The position numbers and the translations under genes are program-made. Below, piece after piece: positions 7,335 through 16,548 of a DNA stretch of 64,000 bases (position 1 is its first letter; every line of letters starts with the position of its first letter). Location: the NCBI GenBank assembly GCA_024685315.1, contig JAIKVW010000044.1, positions 1-64,000 on the forward strand, in the 5' to 3' direction. The notes beneath the pieces are model-generated. The model saw nothing but the letters and a program-made list of their open reading frames with translations. It was not told the origin of the DNA and ran no database searches. This stretch comes from Lachnospiraceae bacterium. GTDB taxonomy: Bacteria > Bacillota > Clostridia > Lachnospirales > Lachnospiraceae.

Positions 7335-7808
7335 ATGAAGAGCTTTGCCGTGAAAATGGCAGTGACCGCGGCAGCAGCTGCGTTCCTGTTCATGTTCGTG
7401 ATCGGTATATACCTATGTACGGCAAACTCGATGTATCCGAGGGTGCTGGACGGAGACCTTCTGATCACGTCCAGGATATCCGGGATATCTTCAGGGGACG
7501 TGATAGTGTTCAGCCGCGATGGGAAGCATATGTGCTCGAGGGTCGCGGCGGTTCCGGGCGACCGCATATCGGTGTCGGAGGCCGGGACCGTGACGGTGAA
7601 CGGGATGCCTGTTTCAGAGGAAGTCTTTTACCCTACGGATCCTGGGGATGCCGATTATCCAGCTGAGCTTGGGGAGGGGGAGTACTTTGTCCTCAGCGAT
7701 TACAGGATAAGTACCGGGACAGATTCGCGTTCGTCCTCTGTTGGCATCGTGACATCCCGCGATATAGAGGGAAAGGTCATATTTCTAGTAAGAAGAAGAG
7801 GTTTTTAG
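7335..7808 (+). CDS. Signal peptidase I-like protein (SipA-type, pilus locus)
   Basis: 157 residues, shorter than most signal peptidases. One N-terminal membrane segment (about 8-28) is followed by the S26 fold: NSMYP with the nucleophile Ser32, RVLDGDLLI, GDVIVF, then RVAAVPGD and VNG. The general-base lysine that precedes RV in active enzymes (KRV) is Ser68 here (CSRV). Streptococcal pilus islands encode a similar homologue, SipA, which lacks catalytic residues and is needed for pilus assembly, so a chaperone-like role in pilin handling is more likely than general signal-peptide cleavage. First gene after the regulated promoter; GGAGGG precedes the ATG. It might still be active if another residue supplies the base. 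Confidence 0.85.
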   Translation: MKSFAVKMAVTAAAAAFLFMFVIGIYLCTANSMYPRVLDGDLLITSRISGISSGDVIVFSRDGKHMCSRVAAVPGDRISVSEAGTVTVNGMPVSEEVFYPTDPGDADYPAELGEGEYFVLSDYRISTGTDSRSSSVGIVTSRDIEGKVIFLVRRRGF

Positions 7809-7844
7809 GACCTTTTCAGAATGCATACTGCAGGTTCAGGGATT

Positions 7845-7941
7845 CTATGTCCCGGACCCAGGGAAGACTATGTCCCGGACCTGCTGTCTGATTCCGTGCC
7901 GCGGACCATTTTCAGGAAGGAGGAGGGTGGCCGTCCGCGGC
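7845..7941 (+). repeat. Direct repeat and hairpin between signal peptidase homologue and pilin
   Basis: CTATGTCCCGGACC occurs twice exactly (7845-7858 and 7868-7881). It is followed by a perfect 9-base inverted repeat GCCGCGGAC (7898-7906) / GTCCGCGGC (7933-7941) whose 26-base loop carries a purine-rich GGAAGGAGGAGGG. There is no T tract, so this looks like an mRNA-stability or processing element that could set pilin levels, rather than a terminator. Confidence 0.6.
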
Positions 7942-7975
7942 AGGATAGTATTACCAGGGCCACCTAGGATCAGTT

Positions 7976-9478
7976 ATGTTCAGGAAGAAGATTGGCAAGG
8001 CCGCGTGCGCGGCTGCAGTTATGGCTTTTGTAATGGCGGCCGGAGCGCCCGCTGCTTTTGCTGCGGAGCAGTACGACCCTGTTCAGGGCGGTGAGATAAC
8101 CATAGAGAAATATCTTGTCATGGATGAAGGGACAGTTACCCCTGCGGTCACGTTCTCGTTCTCGATCGAAGCAGGGACAGCCCTGTCCTCGGATGAGACC
8201 GACGGAACGGATGATGAAGCATCTCTGGAGATCTTTTCCGGAGGCGATACTTCCAGGGTCACCGGGACACCGACAATAGGACAGGCGGTTTTTGCTGCGA
8301 ATCAGGAGCAGTATTCCGAAGCCCTGCCCTCGGAGAACAGCGCGATACAGAATGATGATGACGGTGACGGGACCGTGAATACTGACGGAGTAGTCCTGGG
8401 TGACGGCAAGGTTTACAGCAGGAGTCCGATAACCATAGACTTTTCGGGCGTCACGTTCAATGAGCCCGGAGTGTACAGGTATGTGGTTACAGAGCTCGAG
8501 ACTGCGGCCGATGCAAACGGGCAGCAGATGCAGGGCGGGATCGCTTTTGACGATGACCTTACCAGGACGCTTGACGTGTATGTGGAGGACGACGGTGCCG
8601 GAACCCTGGCGGTAGTAGGGTACGTTCTGCATAACAGTGACGGCGCTGCTCTTGACTATGACGGTGCCAATATCGACGAGTCAGGCTATAAGGCCGACGG
8701 TTTCCAGAATGCCTATTCCTCAAAGGACCTCCTTGTGGGAAAGCATGTGACCGGCAATCAGGCTTCAAGGGATGAATATTTTGAGATCACCGTCACTTTG
8801 ACAGGTTCTGTCCCCGGAAGCTGCTGCTTCGTCAATCTGGATCATGCTGATCTGCTGACCGGTGTAAACGGCGCCAGCACTGAGGCCCATGACAATACCG
8901 CTGATCTTGAGGCGGTGTATACCTACATTCCCAGCGGCAGCACGGTCCCGGTGAAGTATGAAGGCACTGTGGGCGGCACCGAAGCCGATCCGACAGGGAC
9001 GGTAGACGGAGAGACCGTAGCCCTTACAAAGGCATACCAGATCGTGTTCGATTCTTCAGGCTCTGCCACCGCGGTCTTCTGGCTCAAGGGGGGATCAGAC
9101 CAGTACATCGTGATCGAAGGACTCCCTTACGGCACGGATTATACGGTTTCCGAGAATGCCTCGACCATGAAGAGCGAAGGCTATACGGATACGATCGACA
9201 ATGCTGATGACAGCAAGACTACGGATGAGGCTTCGTTCACTACTTCCGGATGCATAGGCGATGAGGATATCGCCGATACTCAGAACAACGATGAGTATGA
9301 TTCATCACGCGCCCAGCTTTCAGATGCTTCCAACCGTGTAGACGTCGACATCGTGAATAAGCGCAGCGGAGTTATCCCTACAGGCATCTTTGTTTCCTGC
9401 GGCGCAGGTCTGGCAGCTCTTGCTGCAGGCGGTGCCGGAATAGTCTTCATGAAGACTAAGAAGCGCGCGAAGGCCTGA
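7976..9478 (+). CDS. Pilin backbone subunit with FctA-like and DUF7601-like domains, IPTG sorting signal
   Basis: 500 residues, the probable shaft pilin. A signal peptide (1-30, cleavage after AFA) is followed by an FctA-like isopeptide domain (about 37-235; GVYRYVVTE is the conserved Glu-bearing strand) and a DUF7601-like domain (about 249-457; KDLLVGKHVTGN opening, VNKRSG closing strand). The cell-wall sorting signal is IPTG at 467-470, then a hydrophobic span and a basic tail. Lys/Asn pairs in both domains could form intramolecular isopeptide bonds. The motif resembles the VPTG-type signals of streptococcal pilins handled by class B sortases rather than LPXTG. Its stop overlaps the sortase start. 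AGGA seven bases upstream serves the ATG. Confidence 0.88.
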   Translation: MFRKKIGKAACAAAVMAFVMAAGAPAAFAAEQYDPVQGGEITIEKYLVMDEGTVTPAVTFSFSIEAGTALSSDETDGTDDEASLEIFSGGDTSRVTGTPTIGQAVFAANQEQYSEALPSENSAIQNDDDGDGTVNTDGVVLGDGKVYSRSPITIDFSGVTFNEPGVYRYVVTELETAADANGQQMQGGIAFDDDLTRTLDVYVEDDGAGTLAVVGYVLHNSDGAALDYDGANIDESGYKADGFQNAYSSKDLLVGKHVTGNQASRDEYFEITVTLTGSVPGSCCFVNLDHADLLTGVNGASTEAHDNTADLEAVYTYIPSGSTVPVKYEGTVGGTEADPTGTVDGETVALTKAYQIVFDSSGSATAVFWLKGGSDQYIVIEGLPYGTDYTVSENASTMKSEGYTDTIDNADDSKTTDEASFTTSGCIGDEDIADTQNNDEYDSSRAQLSDASNRVDVDIVNKRSGVIPTGIFVSCGAGLAALAAGGAGIVFMKTKKRAKA

Positions 9479-10218
9479 TGCTCAGATTCGTCAGGATAGC
9501 TGACCGCATCACAGATATCCTGCTAACTGCGTTCTTTGTCATAGTATTTGCCGCAGGAGTCTATTCTGCGGCAGATACTTACCACATATATCACAGCGCA
9601 GTCTCCCGGGAAGCATTCGTTTACAAACCCGGGAAAGAGGATAGCTCTGCGGAAGGAACCGGTTTCACGCTTAGCGATCTTTCCGATGATGCAGTGGCCT
9701 GGATCGAAATAGCCGGAACCGGAATAGATCACCCGGTCATGCAGGGCGCGAACAATTCTGAGTATCTGAATAAAGATCCCTTTGGAAGGTATTCTCTCTC
9801 CGGATCGATTTTTCTTGACAGCAGGAATTCAGCTGACTTTGAAGATCCTTACTCGCTTATATACGGACATCATATGGAGGGCGGCGTTATGTTCGGAGCG
9901 CTGGACAGCTTCTTTGATGAGAAGTATGCAAAAGAGCATCGGAAAGGAACGCTTATCCTTGCAGACGGTACAGTCCTGGACCTTTCGCTATTTGCTGTAG
10001 TGAGAACAGATGTCTCAGACAGTGCCGTTTTTGATCCGGGGGATCTGGACGGTCTCCTCGCTGCGGTGAGAGAAAAGGCGGTTTATTACAGGGAACCTGA
10101 AACCGCGCACGTGGCAGGACTATCGACCTGCAGCTCTGCTTCTTCAGGGGAGCGGCTGGTCGTGCTTTTCGAGATCGGCAGCATACCTGATCCACAGAAC
10201 GCAGCGGCAGCACATTAA
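9478..10218 (+). CDS. srtB: Class B sortase, probable pilus polymerase
   Basis: 246 residues: N-terminal membrane anchor (about 10-30), a linker, then the sortase barrel. The catalytic set is visible: His131/His132 in YGHHM, Cys218 in LSTC, Arg226 in SGERLVV. The block FLDSRNSADFEDPYSLIYGHHM is typical of class B enzymes. It starts on the last base of the pilin gene (TGATG), so the two are translationally coupled. As the only sortase in the locus it is inferred to join the IPTG pilin and the VPTG adhesin; wall anchoring may need a housekeeping sortase elsewhere. Extracytoplasmic, membrane bound. Confidence 0.93.
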   Translation: MLRFVRIADRITDILLTAFFVIVFAAGVYSAADTYHIYHSAVSREAFVYKPGKEDSSAEGTGFTLSDLSDDAVAWIEIAGTGIDHPVMQGANNSEYLNKDPFGRYSLSGSIFLDSRNSADFEDPYSLIYGHHMEGGVMFGALDSFFDEKYAKEHRKGTLILADGTVLDLSLFAVVRTDVSDSAVFDPGDLDGLLAAVREKAVYYREPETAHVAGLSTCSSASSGERLVVLFEIGSIPDPQNAAAAH

Positions 10219-10234
10219 TTATGGAGGGACAGCA

Positions 10235-10780
10235 ATGTCATTTAGATCAATATGGCTCCTTGCACTATCTGCGGTTTTAACGACGGCATTTCCAATTGAA
10301 GTGCGTTCGTCTGAAAACTCTTCAGAGCTGCAGCTACATTTGCCTGTTTCAGCAGAAGCCGGTGACACGGTAATGCTGTATCCGGAGAATGACTCCCCCA
10401 TGCCTGATGAAAGCAGCATTTATTTTTCTCAGGATGAAGAAGCTGCTTTTACGGTAACTCTGAGTGAACCTGGCGTTTACAGTTATGTCCTTACGAACGG
10501 GAGGGCGAGCTATGAAGCCGTAATAACTGTTTTCTGGGAAGAGGGGAGCCTCCGGGGAGTGCTTGGATATTATGAGGCGGGAAGTTCCCTGAAAATGGAG
10601 TCGGCGGTGTTTTCCGGGCCTCCGCAGGAGGAAGATACCGTGTATCAGAAAGCAGATATTATAAGGACCGGAGACGGCACTGATATCGGAGGGCTTATTG
10701 TGCTTGGAGTTTCCGGAGCAGTCCTGCTTGGGATCGCCATGAAAGCAGGACCGGGAAAGGGGAGGCACAGGCATGTTTAG
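10235..10780 (+). CDS. Accessory pilin-like surface protein
   Basis: 181 residues. Signal peptide of about 25 residues, then a single FctA-like domain (about 30-130) that includes FTVTLSEPGVYSYVLT, matching the Glu-bearing strand of pilin isopeptide domains. The end has a degenerate sorting region (IIRTGDGTDIG), a membrane span (about 153-170) and a basic tail (GKGRHRH). The sorting motif is poor, so it may stay in the membrane or act as a base subunit. It sits between sortase and the giant adhesin and overlaps the latter by eight bases. Ribosome binding site GGAGGG before the ATG. Confidence 0.8.
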   Translation: MSFRSIWLLALSAVLTTAFPIEVRSSENSSELQLHLPVSAEAGDTVMLYPENDSPMPDESSIYFSQDEEAAFTVTLSEPGVYSYVLTNGRASYEAVITVFWEEGSLRGVLGYYEAGSSLKMESAVFSGPPQEEDTVYQKADIIRTGDGTDIGGLIVLGVSGAVLLGIAMKAGPGKGRHRHV

Positions 10781-13700
10781 ATGTTTTTTAGCGAAGATCG
10801 CTGCCGGGGCGCTTGCAGCCGCTCTGTTTATGGGGAGTGCAGGCGGAAGTGTGATCTCGCTTTCGGAAAGCACGGAAGAGAGTACGCTTGAAGAGTCTGC
10901 GGAAATTACAGAAACCGGAACGGAAGCGGATCCGGAGAGTGATCCGGGGACAGTCTCGGAATCGGCCTCGGAGACTGAAACGGAGACGGACATTGAAACG
11001 GCTCCGGAGACTGATCCGGAGTTCCCGGCTTTGTCTGATTATGATAGAAAAAAGGCTGCTTTCGGAGAATACCGCCTGGGTACAGACATAATCATTCCTT
11101 ATGGGACCGAGCTCCATTCTCTTACCGAAGGCGTGGTCACATATGTTTATAATTGGCAGGAGGATAGGCAGAATCTGCTCAGTCCATACGGAAATGTTGT
11201 AGAGATATGTGATTGCAGCGGGACTTACATCCTCTATTCACGGCTTTCGGATATATCGGTCTGCTGCGGGGACAAGGTCTCGGAGGGGGACGTAATAGGT
11301 CATACAGGATCCTCCGGGACTTATCCCGGGGAGTACCTCCACCTCGAAGTAACTCTTTCTGACGGAACACCGGCAGATGCTTCGGCATTTCTGGACGGAG
11401 GGATAGAGGTTCCGGTGAGCCTGCTCCCCGCAGTTTCAGGGAAGAACGCGGGTACCCTTTCAACTCCTTCGGCCGGCTCAGACGGATACATTGTAAAGAA
11501 TACCAGGACCCTTGCGGACTCTGCACAGAGCAGTGCTACCGGGGATCCCTCATCATGGGTAAACCATTACCGCGAGATTGTATATGGTGCTGAAACATTT
11601 ACCGGATACTGCGGCAATCATGACAAGGGAACTCCGGCAGACGGAACTGACATGGACTGCATTCAGGAACTGACTTCCAACACCGGCACGGACGGCCTGG
11701 TGCGCAGGATACTTTACTACGGATATAAAGGCCCTGCGACACTTATAGGGACGAGCGATTATGACTTCCTTATAACTGAGCTCGCTATATCATATGCTCT
11801 CGACAGTTCCTCCGACTGTGTTAACGGACTGGGAAAACAGTTCATTTCAGACAACAACATAAGGAGTCTCGGGGCAGCCCCATCCAATTTCAGGGTATTC
11901 AGGCTTCATCTGGCAGGTTCTCAGTACACGCAGGATATTTTTATTTTCAAGCTTGAAGAAACTGCGGTGCGCGGAGATCTGGAGATATGGAAGGAAGACG
12001 GTTCCGGAGAAGCTATGGCAGGGGTCACGTTCCGGCTTGATTACTGCGGAAGCGACAGTACATGTTCTGATGTTGTCGAGAGTATAACGATATGTACGGA
12101 TGAAAATGGCTATTATTCTTCGGCATCATCCTATGCCCTTCATTCGCTGAATACCAACTCGGCGAAAGCAGGGTGCGGTACGTGGATCAGCGGGGAGGAT
12201 GGAGACATTGATAATGACCGTGGAGCGCTTCCTGAAGGATACTACAGGCTGACGGAACTCCGGTCATCCGCAAACAGTTCTTCTGAGAGGAACCTTACTC
12301 TGTGGGAAGGGACTTTCAGGATCAGGAACGAGGGGCAGAGCATATCGAAAAAGATAGTGGACCTGCCTATTGTTTCCACAAAGCTTCTGGTCACCGGAAC
12401 AAGCAGCCATTTCAGTGCCGCAGCGGAAGGCATCTCGCTGACTGATACCGTCAGCTGCAGAGGCCTTGTTTCCGGAGAGACCTATACCGTAAAGGGACAG
12501 CTTTATTATGCGGATAACGGTAAACCTTCATATGACGATACTGGGGATCCGATCACATCTTCAGGCAGTTTTACCGCAGGAAATGACGGGAAAGGGAGCT
12601 GCACACTTGTCTATGAATTTGACGCAGAGACTCTGGCAGGGAAGAAACTTTCAGCATTTGCCGAGGTGTATTCAGGCAGTACCCTTATCGGTTATGAGAA
12701 AGACCTGACGGAAGATGACCAGGCTGTAAGCTTCGGAAGCCAGTCAACTGTACTACTTGACAGTACATCTTTGACACATTACAGCGCATGCACCGAGAAA
12801 GTTACTCTTGTTGACACAGTCACCTATACCAATCTTCAGGAGGGGAGCAGCTATATCGTAACAGGGTACTTGTATGACAAAACTTCAGGAGCGGATGCTC
12901 TTGATGTGAGCGGAAACCGGATCACAGTTACGGTTCCCTTTAAAGCAGCCTCCGGAGGCAGCGGGAGCGTAACCGTTAAATATGCCTTCAAGGCAGACCC
13001 GGAGGCGCTTGCAGGGAAGACATACGTGGCTTTTGAGACGATCAGCAAAGGCAGCAGTTCCAGCAGTACGCCTGTCGTGATACATAACGCTCCGGATGAT
13101 ACCGCGCAGCAGATTTATTTTCCTGGCATCACCACAGTCCTGTCAGATACTGCATCAGGCGGAAATATAGTAAATGCTGCCGCGGGTGTGACGGTGACCG
13201 ACAGCGTATCGTACGTTAACCTTGAACCGGGAACGGTCTACACCTTGAAAGGAAGCCTCTATGATGCAGCGGCAGGCTCAAAAGCAGTAGATGATAACGG
13301 CAGTTACATCGAAGCAGAGACGACCTTCACCGCTTCTTCATCAGGAAGCGGGACCGTCACGCTTTCGTATTCATTTGATGCTGAGACCCTTGGAGGGGCC
13401 GTCCTTACGGCTTATGCTGAGGTCAGCCTGAGCGGAAAAACAGTTGCTTTTGAGCATGACCTTGATGAGGAAGCCCAGCAGATAAGGTTCCCCAGGGTAG
13501 AGACACAGCTCACGGATGAAAATAACGGGACACATTATACTTCGGCCAGTCAGGGGATAATATATCTCCTCGATACCGTGGTTTACACCAACCTTAAACC
13601 TAATACGGCTTATACTCTGGAAGGGATACTCTATGATACGGACACCGGAGTTCAGGCTGTAGATTCTGACGGAGAAGCTATAACTTCGTCTGTATCTTTT

Positions 13701-16547
13701 ACAACAGGATCCGGGACATATGCAGCAGGAAGTGTGATGGTCGATTATTCTTTCAGGGCAGATGAATCTCTTGCTGGAAAGACATATACGGCTTTCGAGA
13801 CGCTCAAAGAAGCTGACGGGACTACGGCAGCTCTGCACCACAGTCTTTATGACGAAGCACAGCAGATCACGCTTGCAGGCCTTTCCACAACTGCGATCGA
13901 CTCCGGGAATGGTACACATTTTTCCGTTTCTCCCGATGATGACAGGGTAGTATATGGGAGCATAACTTCCGGAGTCTATAACTCCGGCCTTATCGAGATC
14001 AGGGATACTGTTAGGTATATAGGCCTTGTGCCGGGACAGACGTATACCCTTCTTGGAAAGATCGTTTTCAAAGATGACGGTACGGAGCTCAAGAATTACA
14101 GTTATGGCAGTTCTTCAGGAGGATATTCTCTGACCGCTGTTACTTCGGTTAAGACATTTACGGCTTCTTCCGGAAGCGGATCCGTTGAAATGGATTTTTC
14201 GTTCTATTCCGAGGCCGGAAAAGTAAACAGCGCCGTGCCGCAGGTCAGTGCAGACGGCAGGGATCTGGTGGTGCTCGAGTACATTTACGTCGGAAGCAGT
14301 ACATCAGGGACAGTATTTGCTTCTCATGAGAACCTGGACTCCGCCTCGCAGACTATTCATGTCTGCAGCTTATCTACAGAAGCTGTCGATCCGGGTACGG
14401 GGACCCATATAGGTATCACATCCGGGGAGAATGCATATATAGTTGATACAGTTAAGTACACGAACCTGATGCCGGGAGTCAGATATACCCTTGAAGCGGT
14501 CCTGATGGATAAGGATAGCGGCGAGGTACTTATGAACAGTGACAGCCCTGTGACTGCTTCTTCCTCCTTCGTACCGCAGCAGGCTTCGGGAAGCTGGGCA
14601 ATAAACTTTACACTGCCGTGTGAAATCCTTTCAGGAAAGTCGATAGTCGTATTTGAGAGACTGTATCAGGACGGAACCTTTATCGGATCTCACGAAGATA
14701 TAGATGATGAAGATCAGACCGTTACTTACATAACTATAGATACTTCCGCCAAGGAAAGTGTGAGCGGCGGGGGAGCGTATCAGGCAGGGAAAGCGATCAC
14801 CATTACGGATATGGTCACCTATGAAGGCATGGATCCTTCGAGCCTGTATATGATCAGGACACAGCTGTATGACAAGACGTTGGGAAGCCTTATAGAGGAT
14901 TCCCTTACTGACAGTACCCTGTTCAGCCCTTCCGCATCTTCAGGAAGCCTGGATATCAGCATTACATTTACAGGATATGCAGGACAGGACGTAGTAGTTT
15001 ATCAGTATCTGTATCTTGCAGTGAAGCAGGAGAGCGGGGGAGGGTCATCGACATCCTCCGTAATGATCCCAGCAGAGTCTTTCGCAGAAGGTTTCTCCCG
15101 GGGGATCGCCCTGCCTGAAGTGCGTGTACCGGATATTATCCAGTATGATTACTATCTCGTGGCTTCTCATGCCGATCCGGATGATGAGGACCAGACGATT
15201 CATTTCTTCGATATTGACACGACGGCTGCAGATTCTGTGATCCAGGGACACGTGGGCTATTCGGGAGATTCCGAGGTGACGATATCCGATACCGTAACTT
15301 ATGACAACCTGGTCCCCGGGGAAGTCTACACCATTAAGGGGACGCTGTATGAGGCTTCAGGAGAACCCCTGGCATACGGAGAAGAGACTTTTTCGGAACA
15401 ATATACTTTTACCGCGGGATATCATGCAGGAAGCGAGACCCTGCAGTTCACAATTCCCGGCGAGGCTGCGGCTGGAAAGAAGATAGTTGTCGGTGAAGTC
15501 TTGTACTTTGGGGAAGAAACATCCGATTCCGCTGTTATCGGAAAGCACTTTGATCTTGAAGATGAAGATCAGACAATATTCTATCCGGCCATATCTACAA
15601 GTGCCCGCGGTGAAGAGAGCGGAGACAGTTACATAGAGGCAGACGTCAATGCGGTGATCATAGATACCTGTTATTACTCTGCGATCCTTCCCGGGACAGA
15701 ATATATGCTGAAGGCATGCCTTATGGACAAGGAAACGGGCCTGCCGGTGACCGAGAACGGGTCGGAAGTAACTGCGAGCCTTTATTTTACTCCTGATACT
15801 GAGTCCGGAGAGCAGGAAATAAGAATAACTTTCGATGCTGAGAATTACCTTACCCATGACATCGTGGTGTTTGAATACTTGTATGATGCCCAGACGGGAG
15901 AGCTGGCGGCCTCGCACGAGGACTATGCTTCAGAAGAGCAGACCGTACGTGTCATAAAATCTATTGAACTGACAGTGGGCAAGACAGCGAGAGGCGTATC
16001 AGGGGAATCGGAAGAATACTTTGAGTTTACTGCAGAGTTCTCGGGACTGGATCCTGAAACGCGTTATCCGGTCGATCTCTCAGCCGCTGAAGCACTCATA
16101 CTGAGCGAGACAGGAGGAGAGACTGTTTACGAGAACAGTTCGGAGTTTACCTCGGATGACAGCGGATGCGCGGAGTATGTCTTCTGGATCAGGAGCGGGC
16201 AATGCATTACCTTTAAAAATCTGCCCGCAGGTACATCTTATTCCGTCAGCGAAGATGATGAGCTGCTGTCCCGCGAGTATTACAGCACTGCAGCTGAGAT
16301 TTCAGGGGATACAGTAACGGGCGACGGTACAGATGAAGAGGCGGATCTGAGGATCAATACTTTATTGCGAAGGGTGGCAGACGATTTTCTGGCGGAAGAC
16401 ACTGAAATAATGTTTATAAACACTTTCCAGCCTGCGGTCCCTACAGGGATCAATATAGGATCCGGTACCGCTGAGCTCTGCGCCGCCGGCGCCGCAGCCC
16501 TGGCATTGATGCTGGCTTATAGAAGAATAAAAGAATCGAGGTCTTAA
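10773..16547 (+). CDS. Giant surface adhesin: M23-like, thioester and nine TQ ester-bond (VaFE) domains
   Basis: 1924 residues. Order: signal peptide (1-28); acidic Ser/Thr/Glu stalk (29-85); an M23/LytM-like domain (about 95-205) whose HxH motif has become YLH at 188-190; a thioester-type domain with Cys280 (FTGYCGN) and Gln387 (YTQD), the pair that makes a reactive internal thioester; a CnaB-like domain (about 395-535); nine repeats of about 130 residues (536-1727), each with a DTVxYxNLxPGxxYTLxG opening and a DEDQTI-type end, the pattern of Thr-Gln ester-bond VaFE domains; a DUF7601-like domain; sorting signal VPTG (1889-1892), membrane span and RRIKESR tail. Likely tip adhesin of the pilus, able to bind host or diet surfaces covalently. 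M23 catalysis is unlikely. Confidence 0.9.
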   Translation: MFRCFLAKIAAGALAAALFMGSAGGSVISLSESTEESTLEESAEITETGTEADPESDPGTVSESASETETETDIETAPETDPEFPALSDYDRKKAAFGEYRLGTDIIIPYGTELHSLTEGVVTYVYNWQEDRQNLLSPYGNVVEICDCSGTYILYSRLSDISVCCGDKVSEGDVIGHTGSSGTYPGEYLHLEVTLSDGTPADASAFLDGGIEVPVSLLPAVSGKNAGTLSTPSAGSDGYIVKNTRTLADSAQSSATGDPSSWVNHYREIVYGAETFTGYCGNHDKGTPADGTDMDCIQELTSNTGTDGLVRRILYYGYKGPATLIGTSDYDFLITELAISYALDSSSDCVNGLGKQFISDNNIRSLGAAPSNFRVFRLHLAGSQYTQDIFIFKLEETAVRGDLEIWKEDGSGEAMAGVTFRLDYCGSDSTCSDVVESITICTDENGYYSSASSYALHSLNTNSAKAGCGTWISGEDGDIDNDRGALPEGYYRLTELRSSANSSSERNLTLWEGTFRIRNEGQSISKKIVDLPIVSTKLLVTGTSSHFSAAAEGISLTDTVSCRGLVSGETYTVKGQLYYADNGKPSYDDTGDPITSSGSFTAGNDGKGSCTLVYEFDAETLAGKKLSAFAEVYSGSTLIGYEKDLTEDDQAVSFGSQSTVLLDSTSLTHYSACTEKVTLVDTVTYTNLQEGSSYIVTGYLYDKTSGADALDVSGNRITVTVPFKAASGGSGSVTVKYAFKADPEALAGKTYVAFETISKGSSSSSTPVVIHNAPDDTAQQIYFPGITTVLSDTASGGNIVNAAAGVTVTDSVSYVNLEPGTVYTLKGSLYDAAAGSKAVDDNGSYIEAETTFTASSSGSGTVTLSYSFDAETLGGAVLTAYAEVSLSGKTVAFEHDLDEEAQQIRFPRVETQLTDENNGTHYTSASQGIIYLLDTVVYTNLKPNTAYTLEGILYDTDTGVQAVDSDGEAITSSVSFTTGSGTYAAGSVMVDYSFRADESLAGKTYTAFETLKEADGTTAALHHSLYDEAQQITLAGLSTTAIDSGNGTHFSVSPDDDRVVYGSITSGVYNSGLIEIRDTVRYIGLVPGQTYTLLGKIVFKDDGTELKNYSYGSSSGGYSLTAVTSVKTFTASSGSGSVEMDFSFYSEAGKVNSAVPQVSADGRDLVVLEYIYVGSSTSGTVFASHENLDSASQTIHVCSLSTEAVDPGTGTHIGITSGENAYIVDTVKYTNLMPGVRYTLEAVLMDKDSGEVLMNSDSPVTASSSFVPQQASGSWAINFTLPCEILSGKSIVVFERLYQDGTFIGSHEDIDDEDQTVTYITIDTSAKESVSGGGAYQAGKAITITDMVTYEGMDPSSLYMIRTQLYDKTLGSLIEDSLTDSTLFSPSASSGSLDISITFTGYAGQDVVVYQYLYLAVKQESGGGSSTSSVMIPAESFAEGFSRGIALPEVRVPDIIQYDYYLVASHADPDDEDQTIHFFDIDTTAADSVIQGHVGYSGDSEVTISDTVTYDNLVPGEVYTIKGTLYEASGEPLAYGEETFSEQYTFTAGYHAGSETLQFTIPGEAAAGKKIVVGEVLYFGEETSDSAVIGKHFDLEDEDQTIFYPAISTSARGEESGDSYIEADVNAVIIDTCYYSAILPGTEYMLKACLMDKETGLPVTENGSEVTASLYFTPDTESGEQEIRITFDAENYLTHDIVVFEYLYDAQTGELAASHEDYASEEQTVRVIKSIELTVGKTARGVSGESEEYFEFTAEFSGLDPETRYPVDLSAAEALILSETGGETVYENSSEFTSDDSGCAEYVFWIRSGQCITFKNLPAGTSYSVSEDDELLSREYYSTAAEISGDTVTGDGTDEEADLRINTLLRRVADDFLAEDTEIMFINTFQPAVPTGINIGSGTAELCAAGAAALALMLAYRRIKESRS

Positions 16548-16548
16548 A

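Noticed and set aside
7870..8094. 74-codon frame overlapping the pilin start
   Set aside because: Out of frame with the pilin signal peptide, Cys/Arg-rich translation typical of a shadow.
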